Source of the DNA: Actinoplanes couchii
GTDB taxonomy: Bacteria > Actinomycetota > Actinomycetes > Mycobacteriales > Micromonosporaceae
Assembly (NCBI RefSeq): GCF_016862075.1
Contig: NZ_BOMG01000056.1
Span: forward strand, 114,177-178,176
Direction of reading: 5' to 3'
Length of the DNA: 64,000 nucleotides
Shown: one piece after another, positions 1 through 8,731 of the stretch
How positions within the stretch are numbered: position 1 is the stretch's first letter
How the letters are laid out: each line of letters starts with the position of its first letter
Made by a program: the position numbers and the translations under genes
Notes under the pieces: model-generated
What the model was told of the DNA's origin: nothing
Database searches by the model: none
What the model saw: only the letters and a program-made list of their open reading frames with translations

Positions 1-1
1 G

Positions 2-61
2 GTGGCATACGTGGAGATCGCGGAGGCGACGCACCGTCCCTTCGGCTTCACCACTCGCTGA
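2..61 (+). CDS. DUF3107 family protein, 3' end only
   Basis: Only the last 19 codons lie in the window, ending with TGA at 59-61. The visible C-terminus starts VAYVEIAEATHRPFGF. DUF3107 proteins are short (about 75 residues) actinobacterial proteins of unknown function that end in a very similar VAYVEIG-type strand. In many actinobacteria this gene lies just upstream of a DEAD-box helicase, as it does here, which supports the call. The 5' part is outside the window, so length and start cannot be judged. The family assignment rests on the short tail and the neighbour. Confidence 0.6.
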   Translation: MAYVEIAEATHRPFGFTTR

Positions 62-72
62 ACCTCAGCGCC

Positions 73-104
73 GGGAGGGATGCCCTGTCACAGGGCGCCC
101 TCCC
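73..104 (+). terminator. Terminator after the DUF3107 gene
   Basis: GGGAGGG (73-79) pairs with CCCTCCC (98-104), and inside it GCCCTG (82-87) pairs with CAGGGC (91-96) around a TCA loop. The hairpin begins 11 nt after the stop codon. There is no T-run, which is common for actinobacterial terminators. Confidence 0.6.
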
Positions 105-282
105 GTAACTCTCTCTCGGGTGCGTCTGCTATCAGGTCGGGTAGAGTGGCCTGTGTCGTCGTCGATCTGTCAAGTCGACGGCCCGCGTGTGGCCCGCTTT
201 CGAGCGTGCGGCCCGCGCCTATACGAGACCGCGCCCAAAGACATCCGACGGGCGCACCACGAGAGGGCACCCGTAAAACTTC
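105..282 (+). promoter_or_regulatory. Probable promoter and long leader of the DEAD-box helicase
   Basis: The 178-nt gap has a -10-like hexamer TAGAGT at 142-147, with no convincing -35. If used, it would give a 5' leader of about 130 nt. Long leaders are common on RNA-helicase genes that control their own expression. The only Shine-Dalgarno-like string, GAGAGGG, is far from the ATG at 283. I could not assign a known RNA motif. Confidence 0.3.
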
Positions 283-2373
283 ATGACCGACAATGAGCAA
301 GCTCTAGTACCCGTGACCAGTCGCGCACCGGTCCGCGCCGACAGCCCCACCTTCGCTGAGCTGGGCGTTCGTGCCGAGACCGTCGAGGCGCTGGCCACCG
401 CCGGCATCACCCACGCCTTCGCCATCCAGGAGTACGCGCTGCCGATCGCCCTGCGGGGCACCGACCTGATCGGCCAGGCGCCCACCGGCACCGGCAAGAC
501 CCTCGGTTTCGGCCTGCCCCTGCTGGAGCGCGTCACCGCCCCGTCCGAGGGCGCCGACGGCCAGCCGCAGGCCCTGATCGTCGTCCCCACCCGTGAGCTG
601 GGTCTCCAGGTGGCCCGTGACCTCGCCGCCGCCGGTAGCACCCGGGGTGTCCGGGTTCTGCCGATCTACGGTGGGGTGGCGTACGAGCCGCAGGTCGAGG
701 TCCTCAAGAAGGGCGTCGAGATCCTGGTCGGCACCCCCGGCCGTCTGCTCGACCTGTGCAAGCAGAAGATGCTCAAGCTGGGTTCGGTCAAGGCGCTGGT
801 GCTCGACGAGGCCGACCGGATGCTCGACCTGGGCTTCCTGGAGGACGTCGAGAAGATCCTGGCGATGATCCCGGCGAAGCGGCAGACGATGCTGTTCTCG
901 GCCACCATGCCGGACCCGATCGTCGCCCTGTCCCGCCGGTTCCTGACCAACCCGGTCACGATCCACGCCGGGCACACCACCGAGAGCGGCCCGTCGCCGC
1001 TGACCAAGCAGGTCGTCTACCGCACCCACCCGCTGAACAAGGTGGAGATGGTGGCCCGCATCCTGCAGGCCAAGGACCGCGGCCTCACGATGATCTTCAC
1101 TCGTACCAAGCGGGCCGCCGACCGGGTCGCCGAGGACCTCGACTTCCGCGGGTTCGCGGTCGCCGCGGTGCACGGTGACCTAGGCCAGGGCGCTCGCGAG
1201 CGGGCGCTGCGGGCATTCCGCAGCGGCAAGATCGACGTGCTGGTGGCGACTGACGTCGCGGCCCGTGGCCTGGACGTGTCGGGCGTCACCCACGTGATCA
1301 ACTACGACTGCCCGGAAGACCCGGAGACCTACACCCACCGCATCGGCCGGACCGGCCGGGCCGGTGCCACCGGTGTCGCGGTGACCTTCGTCGACTGGGA
1401 GGACATGCCGCGCTGGGTGCTGATCGACAAGTCGCTCGGCCTCAGCATGCCGGAGCCGCCGGAGACCTATCACACGAGTCCGGCGCTCTACTCCGACCTG
1501 GACATCCCCGAGGGCATCTCGGGCACCCTGCCGACTGCTTCGCGCAGCCGTGCCGGGCTGTCCGCGGAGGTCGAGGAGGACCTCGGCACCGTCGGGCGGC
1601 GCGGCGGCAGCCGTGGGCCGCGCGGGCGGGACCGTGACCGGGATCGGGACCGCGATCGCGACCGGGGTGGCCGTTCCCGAGGGCCCGCGCCGGCACCGTC
1701 GGAGTCCGCTGACAGCGGGACGACCGAGGTAACCGAGCGGCCCAAGCGGCAGCGTCGCCGTCGCAAGATCGGGGAGGAGGCCGCCGCTCCTGCTGCCACT
1801 TCCACGGTCGACTCCGCCGTCGACGTGCCTGTCGTCGACGGCCCTGTCATCGACGCGCCTGCTGCTGAGGCTCCGGCCGTCGACGAGGCCGCGCCGCGCA
1901 CCCGGACCCGTCGTCGGCGGGCTCCCGCGACCACGCTGCCCTTCTCCGACGGCGCTGGCCCGGACTCCGGTACTGCGGCGGCTCCTGCCGTGGACGCCGC
2001 TCCCGCTTCGGAAGTCGCGCCCGCTGTGAAGGCCGCTCCCGCTCTGGAGGTCGCGCCTGCTGTGAAGGCCGCTCCTGCCGTGGACGCCGCCCCCGCTGCG
2101 GACACTGCGCCCGCCGCGGACACTGCGCCCGCCGCGCCTCGTCGCCGGCGCCGGGTTGCCGCAGCCCCCGTCGAGGCCACCGCGACCGCCACCGAGGGCA
2201 CCGCGTCCGCCGCCGCACGCACCGCGTCCGCCGCACCCGCTGTCGAGAGCACTGAGGGCACCGCACCTGCTGTTGAGGGCACCGCCGAGGCTGCCGCTGA
2301 GCCGGCCGCCCCCCGTCGTCGCCGTCGCCGCACCGCCGCGGCACCGACCGAGGACACCGCCGCCGAGGCCTGA
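283..2373 (+). CDS. DEAD-box ATP-dependent RNA helicase with long basic/Ala-Pro tail
   Basis: A 696-residue superfamily 2 RNA helicase that unwinds RNA duplexes using ATP, probably in ribosome assembly or mRNA turnover. Visible motifs are a Q-motif region near residues 24-50, motif I APTGTGKT at 66-73, motif II LDEAD near 174-178, motif III SAT near 206, and motif VI HRIGRTGRAG near 352. The catalytic core ends around residue 420. The rest is low complexity: an Arg/Asp alternating run near 445-465, then Ala-Pro-Val repeats interrupted by clusters of four or five arginines. Such tails usually bind RNA. Typical RhlE-type proteins have 400-550 residues, so this tail is long. It is followed by a strong hairpin terminator. 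The start ATG gives a natural N-terminus, but the Shine-Dalgarno is weak. Confidence 0.93.
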   Translation: MTDNEQALVPVTSRAPVRADSPTFAELGVRAETVEALATAGITHAFAIQEYALPIALRGTDLIGQAPTGTGKTLGFGLPLLERVTAPSEGADGQPQALIVVPTRELGLQVARDLAAAGSTRGVRVLPIYGGVAYEPQVEVLKKGVEILVGTPGRLLDLCKQKMLKLGSVKALVLDEADRMLDLGFLEDVEKILAMIPAKRQTMLFSATMPDPIVALSRRFLTNPVTIHAGHTTESGPSPLTKQVVYRTHPLNKVEMVARILQAKDRGLTMIFTRTKRAADRVAEDLDFRGFAVAAVHGDLGQGARERALRAFRSGKIDVLVATDVAARGLDVSGVTHVINYDCPEDPETYTHRIGRTGRAGATGVAVTFVDWEDMPRWVLIDKSLGLSMPEPPETYHTSPALYSDLDIPEGISGTLPTASRSRAGLSAEVEEDLGTVGRRGGSRGPRGRDRDRDRDRDRDRGGRSRGPAPAPSESADSGTTEVTERPKRQRRRRKIGEEAAAPAATSTVDSAVDVPVVDGPVIDAPAAEAPAVDEAAPRTRTRRRRAPATTLPFSDGAGPDSGTAAAPAVDAAPASEVAPAVKAAPALEVAPAVKAAPAVDAAPAADTAPAADTAPAAPRRRRRVAAAPVEATATATEGTASAAARTASAAPAVESTEGTAPAVEGTAEAAAEPAAPRRRRRRTAAAPTEDTAAEA

Positions 2374-2404
2374 CCCCCCGGCCCGACCCGGCCGTCGTTC
2401 ATAC

Positions 2405-2440
2405 GGTCCATACGTGGTGGATTCCCACCACGTATGGACC
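2405..2440 (+). terminator. Terminator of the DEAD-box helicase
   Basis: A perfect 16-bp inverted repeat: GGTCCATACGTGGTGG at 2405-2420 and its complement at 2425-2440, with the 4-nt loop ATTC. It starts 31 nt after the stop codon and has no T-tract. Confidence 0.85.
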
Positions 2441-2454
2441 TTCGCGGGGCTCTC

Positions 2455-2770
2455 CCTAGCCATCGGCCCTCCTTGCCGCCGGCCCTTTCCTTGCCGCCGG
2501 CCCTTTCCTTGCCGCTGGCCTTCCTTGCCGCTGGCCTTCCTTGCCGCTGGCTCGACCATCACGCCGGCCCTTCCTTTGCCACCGGCCTCCCCTAGCCGTT
2601 GGTGCTCCCTTTGCCGATGTGCCGTCCCTTGCCTCCGGCCTTCCCATTGCCGCCAGGCCTCCCTTCCCTGACCGTCGTGCCCTCCGCTGGCCGCCCCTCT
2701 CCGGTCGGCGAGCCTTCCCCTGGCCGCGGGGTTTTCTCCGGCCGCGGGGTCTATCTCCGGCCGTGAGGTC
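2455..2770. repeat. Decayed short tandem repeats in an intergenic gap
   Basis: The 425-bp gap between the helicase and the methyltransferase carries a pyrimidine-rich repeat. It is clearest at 2465-2550, where units like CCTTGCCGCCGGCCCTTT recur at about 14-18 bp, and it becomes more degenerate towards 2770 (variants of TCCGGCCGCGGGG). Open frames across it have no protein-like composition, so it is read as non-coding. The methyltransferase start at 2799 lies just after it. Confidence 0.7.
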
Positions 2771-2798
2771 TTCTTCGGTCGCGGGCAGAATAGGTCTC

Positions 2799-3938
2799 AT
2801 GCCAGAACCGCTCGAATCAGTACTCGCCGAGGTGCGTGAGCTTCTGCTCGCGCCCGGCCTCACCCGAGCCGTCGCGGCCGGCCGTCGCCGCGGGCACGCA
2901 CCCTCGGTGACTCGAGCCCAACTACGCCCGGTCACCTTGAAGCAGGGGCGGAAACTACAGATCGTCACCGACGACGGTGCCCGGCCGTTCACCCGGAACG
3001 TGGACGGCACCGAGGCCGCCGAGGCGGTGGACGCGCTGCTGGCCGAGCCGTTCGGCAACTGGCACGTGGAGACCGAGTCGGCGACCGTACAGGTGCGGGT
3101 GACCAAAAAGGGTGACGCCCAGGTGCACCGAGGCGCAGCCGTCGCCGCGCAGACCACGCCGGAGACTCACGACCGGGCCAAACAGTGGCTGCTCGACCCG
3201 GGCGACCCGCTCTTCACCGTGATCGGTGGCAACGCCGCCAAGCGCCGGCAGATCGACGCCTTCCTCCGGGCGCTCGCCGCGACCCTGCCCGACGAGCTGC
3301 CGTCGCCGCTGCGCGTCGTCGACCTGGGCTGCGGAAACGCCTACCTGACCTTCGCCGCCTATCGATACCTGGCCGGGCGGGGCGTACCGGTCCAGGTGGT
3401 CGGGGTGGACGTCCGCGAGGATCAGCGGGTACGCAACAACGCGGTCGCCGCCGAGCTGGACTGTGCCGACGAGGTGACGTTCGTGGCCGGCACCATCGAG
3501 GACGCCGAGCTGCCGTTCGAGCCCGATCTGGTGCTCGCGCTGCACGCCTGCGACACCGCCACCGATCAGGCGCTGGCCCGCGCGGTCCGGTGGGACGCCC
3601 GCTGGGTGCTGGCCGCGCCGTGCTGCCATCACGACATCGCGGCGCAGATCAAAGGCGGTTCGACCCCTTCGCCGTACGGGGAACTGACCCGTCACGCGAT
3701 CATGCGCGAACGATTCGCCGACGTGCTGACCGATTCGCTCCGGGCCGCCCTGCTGCGGCTGAACGGGTACCGGGTGGACGTGGTCGAGTTCATCGACTCG
3801 GCGCACACGCCGCGCAACCTGATGCTGCGGGCCCGCCGGACCGGCGCCGCGCCCACCGCTGAGCAGGAGAAGGAGTACGCCGCACTGACCGGTCAGTGGG
3901 GTGTCGAGCCGGCTCTGGCCCGGATGCTGCTCAGCTGA
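2799..3938 (+). CDS. Class I SAM-dependent methyltransferase (Methyltransf_32-like)
   Basis: A 379-residue protein. The SAM-binding motif I, VVDLGCGNAYLTF, is at about residues 173-185, followed by the acidic end of strand 2 (VVGVDVRED). Further on are LALHACDTATDQAL and APCCHHD (near 274), which characterise the Methyltransf_32 group of putative RNA or protein methyltransferases. The substrate is unknown. The ATG at 2799 is chosen because the frame upstream runs into the intergenic repeat; residues from there (MPEPLESVLAEVREL) look like a real N-terminus. The 3' end overlaps the convergent gene by 8 bp (3931-3938). Confidence 0.8.
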   Translation: MPEPLESVLAEVRELLLAPGLTRAVAAGRRRGHAPSVTRAQLRPVTLKQGRKLQIVTDDGARPFTRNVDGTEAAEAVDALLAEPFGNWHVETESATVQVRVTKKGDAQVHRGAAVAAQTTPETHDRAKQWLLDPGDPLFTVIGGNAAKRRQIDAFLRALAATLPDELPSPLRVVDLGCGNAYLTFAAYRYLAGRGVPVQVVGVDVREDQRVRNNAVAAELDCADEVTFVAGTIEDAELPFEPDLVLALHACDTATDQALARAVRWDARWVLAAPCCHHDIAAQIKGGSTPSPYGELTRHAIMRERFADVLTDSLRAALLRLNGYRVDVVEFIDSAHTPRNLMLRARRTGAAPTAEQEKEYAALTGQWGVEPALARMLLS

Positions 3939-4929
3939 CCACGACGGTCCAGGCCGCCGTGGACACCTTCCCGGCGACCTGGAAGTCGAGGAACATCCGG
4001 TACGTGCCCGGACTCGGCGCGGCCAGCCAGAACTTGATCTTTCCGTCGATCAGCTGCGTCTCCGGGTGCACGTGGACATAGCCGAGATCGTTCTGGCGCA
4101 GCACCACCAGATGACCGAAAGCGCCCAGGTACGGCTCCAGCACGGCCGGCTTCCCGATGCCGTCGGTAACGGTCATCAGCAGCGGTTGGGTCGACTGGGT
4201 GGACGGCGTTCCCTCGTACCCCACCTGGAAGTTTCCGGCGGTCGCGACCAGGGCCGGATCGGGCAGGGTGACCGGCGCATAGTTCCCCGCGACCGTCAGG
4301 TCGCTGCCCAGGCTGCTGACCGTTTCGACCCCGCCGACCTGCGCGGTGAAATCGGCGATCATCCGGTAGAGGCCGGGCTCGGCCAGCGTGAGATCGACAC
4401 TCCACGTGCCGTCGGGCGCCATCACCGGGTGTAGATGCTGAAACCCGGTGAGGTCACGGCGGATCACGATCAGATGCAACGGCTTGTCGTGTACGACGGC
4501 GAACGTGGTGACCGGCGCGCCGCCCGGGCCGTTGATCGTGAACTGGAGATTCAGCGCCTTCCCCGCTTCGAGGACGGTCGTCACCGGGGTCAGGGTGAGG
4601 CCGTTGCCGCTGAGCGATAGGCCACCGACCGGGGCGCTGCCGGACGTGCCGATCGGGGCGGTGGTGCCGTGCACGTGCGGCTGGCTCTCGTCAAAAGCGG
4701 ACACGCTCGGCACCGGTTGCGGCGTGGCGGCGTTGGTGGCGGTGGTCCCGTTGTTGAGCCGGCCCAGCCCGTAACCGGCGAAGAGAACAACGATCAGCAG
4801 AGCCCCGACCGCCGCGAACCGGAACCCGTCACCGGTCGGTTTCGGACTCCCGCCCGCTTCCCCGGACCGCGCTCCGGCTCCTGCCGACCGCGAGAGGCCG
4901 AACTGCGGTTCCTCGTCGTCGTCAGGCAT
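3931..4929 (-). CDS. Membrane-anchored His-rich extracellular protein, unknown function
   Basis: A 332-residue protein with an acidic cytoplasmic N-terminus, one membrane span at about 38-56 (VGALLIVVLFAGYGLG) and a large extracytoplasmic part. The ectodomain seems to hold two beta-sandwich repeats, each with a histidine-proline motif: HLHP near 164 and HVHPE near 286. Such motifs occur in actinobacterial proteins annotated as heavy-metal-binding or YtkA-like, so copper or another soft metal is a plausible ligand, but this is inference. The ATG at 4929 is preferred because the codons upstream overlap the divergent gene. It is convergent with the methyltransferase. Confidence 0.6.
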   Translation of the reverse strand: MPDDDEEPQFGLSRSAGAGARSGEAGGSPKPTGDGFRFAAVGALLIVVLFAGYGLGRLNNGTTATNAATPQPVPSVSAFDESQPHVHGTTAPIGTSGSAPVGGLSLSGNGLTLTPVTTVLEAGKALNLQFTINGPGGAPVTTFAVVHDKPLHLIVIRRDLTGFQHLHPVMAPDGTWSVDLTLAEPGLYRMIADFTAQVGGVETVSSLGSDLTVAGNYAPVTLPDPALVATAGNFQVGYEGTPSTQSTQPLLMTVTDGIGKPAVLEPYLGAFGHLVVLRQNDLGYVHVHPETQLIDGKIKFWLAAPSPGTYRMFLDFQVAGKVSTAAWTVVVS

Positions 4930-4972
4930 CGATTCAGCGTAACTGTCAGGGGTGGGGTCTAGCGTGCGGGGC

Positions 4973-5557
4973 GTGAGCCGATACGAGATACATCTGACGG
5001 TGTCCGCCGAAGCCGACGACGAGAAGCTTCGCGCCTGGGCGGCCGGGATCGGCGCCAAATACACCCGCATCGTGCTCGATCGGGGCGTCACCGCCGACCA
5101 GCCGATGCTGAGCTGGCTGACCGGTGGCACCGCCGCCGAGGCAGAGCTGTCCGCCCGGCGTACCGCGGCTGATCTGCAAGAAGCGGGTTTTCCGGTGACG
5201 AGGCTCAAAGTGGAGGCCGCGGCGTCGAGTCAGGAGGCTCCCGCCGCAGACGGCCGCTATTTCGAACACCACGTGAAACTGCTGCTCCCACCCGGCGCCG
5301 AGGTCGAGGCGGTCCGCGAGGTAGCGCTCCGGCACAACGCCCGCCTGTCCCGCAACGCCCGCCGAATCCGCCCCGACGGCATCCGCGAACGTTTCGTGAC
5401 CCAGCGCTGTCACCGAGGAGACCGAACCGAGGCGGCCGAGGCTCTGGCCGCCCTGGTGACCGCCCTCACCACCCAGGGTTGGGAGATAGCCGAGGTAGAG
5501 GAGGAGTTCGTCCTGATAGACGACAACCCCACCCTCGACGCCGGCTGGTTCGGCTAA
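4973..5557 (+). CDS. Conserved hypothetical protein with two similar halves
   Basis: A protein of about 194 residues with no recognised domain. Both halves begin with an alternating hydrophobic strand followed by charged residues (SRYEIHLTVSAEADDE at the start, RYFEHHVKLLLPPGAEVE in the middle). This suggests an internally duplicated alpha/beta fold. Conserved-looking strings are TRIVLDRGV and RERFVTQR. Start is GTG at 4973; in-frame GTGs at 4952 and 4964 are alternatives. It is divergent from the His-rich membrane protein across a 43-bp gap, so the two may share a promoter region. Function unknown. Confidence 0.6.
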   Translation: MSRYEIHLTVSAEADDEKLRAWAAGIGAKYTRIVLDRGVTADQPMLSWLTGGTAAEAELSARRTAADLQEAGFPVTRLKVEAAASSQEAPAADGRYFEHHVKLLLPPGAEVEAVREVALRHNARLSRNARRIRPDGIRERFVTQRCHRGDRTEAAEALAALVTALTTQGWEIAEVEEEFVLIDDNPTLDAGWFG

Positions 5558-5559
5558 GC

Positions 5560-5940
5560 ACACACCAACCCACCCACACCCCCAGCCAACTCAAAGGCAC
5601 ACACCGAGCCGTCCGCACCGTCAGCCAGCCTGCCTGCACCGTCAGCCAGCCCGGCCATCAGCCAGCTTGCCAGCGCCGTCAGCCACCTCGAAGGAGGCAC
5701 CCCGCGCCGCCCGCATCGCCAGGCCGGTATCAAGGTGCACGCACCAAGCTGGCCTTGCCACCAGCTGGCTCGAGGGCGCACACCCCGAGCCGTTCCCGCC
5801 GCCAGCCGGTTCGGATGGCGCACTGAGCCGCTCGCAGCGCCAACCGGTTCGGAGGAACCCGCGCCACATGCCTCACCTGGACAACGTGCCTTCTCAACTG
5901 GACAACGTGGGGCTGCCGCCATGGGCCGAACGGCCCCTGT
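5560..5940. repeat. Intergenic degenerate repeats
   Basis: The 431-bp gap before the GNAT gene is built of imperfect CAGCCAGC-type repeats (for example GTCAGCCAGCC near 5620-5660) and longer degenerate units with GCACCAAGCTGG and CCGGTTCGGA (near 5740-5860). A direct repeat CTGGACAACGTG occurs twice at 5877-5911. No frame is protein-like. This is the same phenomenon as at 2455-2770, but with a different unit. Confidence 0.6.
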
Positions 5941-5988
5941 GACACCATGCGACCGGTTGGATACCTAGCCGTCGCGAAGGAGCACTCC

Positions 5989-6474
5989 GTGGAAGATTTG
6001 GAACGTGACGGCTACGTCCTGTCCGCAGACCCGAAGCGCGTCGACTTCGCCCGGGTCCACCGCTGGCTCTCCGAAGAGTCCTACTGGGCGGCCGGCCGCC
6101 CTTACGACCTGGTGGCCCGTTCCATCGACGGCTCCGTCCCGTATTCGGTCTTCACCTCCCCCACAGCCTCCACCGATCCCGCTCAGCCGGCCGAACAGGT
6201 CGCGTTCGCTCGGGCCGTCACCGACGGCGCCACCTTCGCCTGGATCTGCGACGTCTTCGTCGACGCCGATCACCGAGGCCACGGCCTGGGCAAATGGATG
6301 ATCGACACGATCCTGGCCGACCTCTCCGAACGCGGCATCCAACGCTTCCTGCTGGCCACCCGCGACGCCCACGACGTCTACCGCCGCTCCGGCTTCACCG
6401 AGCTGGTAGGCGCCAACCGCTACATGGAGATCGACCACCGCCCCACCAGAAACGCCATCCTCGGCCTCCCCTGA
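5989..6474 (+). CDS. GNAT family N-acetyltransferase
   Basis: A 161-residue single-domain acetyltransferase. Motif A, the acetyl-CoA pyrophosphate-binding loop, is DHRGHGLGKWMID (from about residue 95). A C-terminal YRRSGF strand-turn matches the usual YxxxGF. The start is GTG at 5989: a clear Shine-Dalgarno GAAGGAG (5976-5982) sits 6 nt upstream, whereas in-frame starts further upstream have none. The substrate cannot be told from sequence. Confidence 0.85.
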   Translation: MEDLERDGYVLSADPKRVDFARVHRWLSEESYWAAGRPYDLVARSIDGSVPYSVFTSPTASTDPAQPAEQVAFARAVTDGATFAWICDVFVDADHRGHGLGKWMIDTILADLSERGIQRFLLATRDAHDVYRRSGFTELVGANRYMEIDHRPTRNAILGLP

Positions 6475-6489
6475 CCAGGACCAGGTCAC

Positions 6490-6615
6490 CCGAGCATCCA
6501 GGCCCTCCGGCCCCGAGTGCTCAGGTCGTCCGACTATTGCGAGTGCTCAGGTCATCCGACCGCCCTGAGCGATCCGGTTCCCCGACCAACCGCGAACGAT
6601 CAGGTCATCCGGCCA
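6490..6615. repeat. Short repeats with unit CTCAGGTCATCCG
   Basis: Between the convergent GNAT and RecQ-like genes, TCAGGTC(G/A)TCCG(A/G)C appears three times (about 6520, 6547, 6600) within degenerate repeats. The last copy runs into the 3' end of the RecQ-like gene. Confidence 0.5.
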
Positions 6616-8731
6616 CCGCGAGGGCCAGGGGCAGGATTCCGGGGGCTCCTGCGCGGCGGAGGGCCCGGCCGGCCAGGGTCATTGTCCAGCCGGAGTCGAC
6701 CAGGTCGTCCACCAACAGCACCGGGCCGGACAGGGCCGGCAGCTCGGCGGCCATCTCCGGCGGCACCTCGAACGCGTCGTGCAAAGCGCGAACCCGCTGG
6801 GCGCTGTTGCCCCGATGACCACCGCCGTCGGGTGCCGGCGCAGCCTGGAGAACCCCGAGCATCGGCAGCCTCCCGACCTCGGCAATCCGCTCGGCGAGGC
6901 TGTGGATAAGTTGTGGATGACGCTGTGAATAAACTGCCGCGACGGCTGCCGGGCGCTGTTTCCAAGCGTCATCTCCCCTGGCCCAGGCCTTGAGCACCTC
7001 GACCACGGCGTCAGCCAGTTCCGGTGGGATCGGACCGTCCGGGGACTCCGGTGAGACCGCGGCACGCAGCCGGTTACCCCAGCCGAGGTCGGACAGACGG
7101 CCGACGGCACGGCCCGGTTCGATCTGCTCGGCGGGCGGGATCCGCCCCTTCAGCGAGACGCCGACCGCGGCCAGCCCGGTGGGCCACATCTTCTTCGGCG
7201 TGATCTCCAGACCGGGTCGCCCGAGGAACGCCTCAGCCGCCGCGAGCGAACTCGCCGACACCTCACTGTCGAACAGCGGCTCCGCACAGTTGTCGCACCG
7301 GCCGCACGGAACGGCGTCCGGATCGTCCAGGCAACGGCGGAGGAACTCCATCCGGCAGGAGGTGGTCACCGCGTACTCGAGCATGGTCTTCTGCTCTGTC
7401 TCGCGGGCCTCGGCGACGCGCCGCAACCGTGTCTCGTCGTAGGTCCACGGCTCCCCGGTGGCGAGCCAGCCGCCCCGGGTGCGATGCACCGCGCCGTCCA
7501 CGTCGAGAACCTTGAGCATCAGCTCCAACCGGGTGCGCCGCAGATCGACAAGTGGCTCCAGCGCCTGTGTCGACATCGGCTGGACCGGGGAGAGCTGGTT
7601 CAGCACCGCACGCACCTGCTCCTCGGGCGGGAAGGCCAGCGACGCGAAGTAGCGCCAGATCGCGACGTCCTCCGGCCCGGGCAGCAGCACCACCTCGGCG
7701 TGCTCGACCGCACGGCCGGCCCGGCCGACCTGCTGGTAGTAGGCGATCGGAGAGGGCGGCGCACCGAGATGGACGACGAACCCGAGATCGGGTTTGTCGA
7801 AGCCCATGCCCAGCGCCGACGTCGCGACCAGCGCCTTGATCTTGTTGGTGAGCAGATCCTGCTCGGCGGCGCGGCGCTCGGTGTCCTCGACCTGGCCGGT
7901 GTAGGTGGCCACCTCGAACCCGCGGGATCGCAGGAAGTCGGCTGTCTCACCGGCTGCGGCGACGGTCAGGGTGTAGATGATGCCGGAGCCCGGCAGCCGC
8001 TCCAGGTGATCGGCGAGCCAGGCCAGCCGGTGCGCCGGGTCCTCCAGCCGGAGGGCGGCCAGACGGAGCGAATCCCGCTCGAGCGAGCCGCGCAGAACCA
8101 GCGCGTCGCCGAGCTGGTCGGCGACATCGGCGGTGACGCGGGCGTTGGCGGTCGCCGTGGTGGCCAGCACGGGGGTACGAGCGGGCAGGCCGGCCAGGAA
8201 CGTCCGCAACCGCCGATAGTCAGGCCGGAAGTCGTGCCCCCAGTCGGAGACACAGTGCGCCTCGTCGACCACGAGCAGGCCGGTGCTGCCCGCGAGGCCG
8301 GGCAGGACGTTGTCACGGAAGTCGGGGTTGTTGAGCCGCTCCGGGCTGATCAGCAGCACGTCGACCTCGCCGGCCCGGATCTCCTGCTCGATCAGGGACC
8401 ACTCGTCGAGATTCGCTGAGTTGATCGTGCGAGCCTGGATGCCGGCCCGGGCGGCCGCGTCGACCTGGTTGCGCATCAGGGCGAGCAGCGGCGACACGAT
8501 GACCGTCGGGCCGGCCTGCCGGTCACCGGATCTCAGCAGCGCGGTGGCCACGAAGTAGACCGCTGACTTGCCCCACCCGGTGCGCTGCACGCACAGCACC
8601 CGCCGTCGGTCGACGGTGAGCGCCTCGATCGCCCGCCACTGGTCCTCCCGAAGCACCGCGTGCTCCCCGGCGAGCCGGCGGAGCACTTCTTCGGCCCGCT
8701 CTCGCACGGCCATCCGCGTCGTATCAGTCAC
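6605..8731 (-). CDS. RecQ-family DNA helicase with C-terminal phosphoribosyltransferase-like segment
   Basis: A 708-residue superfamily 2 DNA helicase. Motif I is RTGWGKS (50-56), motif II DEAHCVSDWGHDFRP (near 155), and the motif VI region QQVGRAGRAV (near 333). A CGRCDNC cluster near 475 matches the RecQ zinc-binding subdomain. The C-terminus (about 670-686) reads PVLLVDDLVDSGWTMT, the PRPP-loop signature of type I phosphoribosyltransferases as in ComF proteins, so this is a fusion or a mimic. Start is GTG at 8731; M7 is an alternative. Three DnaA-box-like 9-mers lie inside the gene (6901-6932) and two lie upstream. Likely role: DNA repair or replication restart. Confidence 0.88.
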   Translation of the reverse strand: MTDTTRMAVRERAEEVLRRLAGEHAVLREDQWRAIEALTVDRRRVLCVQRTGWGKSAVYFVATALLRSGDRQAGPTVIVSPLLALMRNQVDAAARAGIQARTINSANLDEWSLIEQEIRAGEVDVLLISPERLNNPDFRDNVLPGLAGSTGLLVVDEAHCVSDWGHDFRPDYRRLRTFLAGLPARTPVLATTATANARVTADVADQLGDALVLRGSLERDSLRLAALRLEDPAHRLAWLADHLERLPGSGIIYTLTVAAAGETADFLRSRGFEVATYTGQVEDTERRAAEQDLLTNKIKALVATSALGMGFDKPDLGFVVHLGAPPSPIAYYQQVGRAGRAVEHAEVVLLPGPEDVAIWRYFASLAFPPEEQVRAVLNQLSPVQPMSTQALEPLVDLRRTRLELMLKVLDVDGAVHRTRGGWLATGEPWTYDETRLRRVAEARETEQKTMLEYAVTTSCRMEFLRRCLDDPDAVPCGRCDNCAEPLFDSEVSASSLAAAEAFLGRPGLEITPKKMWPTGLAAVGVSLKGRIPPAEQIEPGRAVGRLSDLGWGNRLRAAVSPESPDGPIPPELADAVVEVLKAWARGDDAWKQRPAAVAAVYSQRHPQLIHSLAERIAEVGRLPMLGVLQAAPAPDGGGHRGNSAQRVRALHDAFEVPPEMAAELPALSGPVLLVDDLVDSGWTMTLAGRALRRAGAPGILPLALAVAG
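6901..6932 (-). other. Three DnaA-box-like 9-mers inside the RecQ-like gene
   Basis: Read on the minus strand these are TTATTCACA (6932-6924), TCATCCACA (6920-6912) and TTATCCACA (6909-6901), at 11-12 bp spacing and in one orientation. TTATCCACA is the perfect consensus DnaA box. They encode VYSQRHPQLIHS, so chance or codon constraint is possible. Confidence 0.45.

Noticed and set aside
6901..6932. Chromosomal replication origin
   Set aside because: DnaA boxes are present but there is no dnaA/dnaN, AT-rich unwinding element or typical oriC context; reported only as a cluster of boxes.
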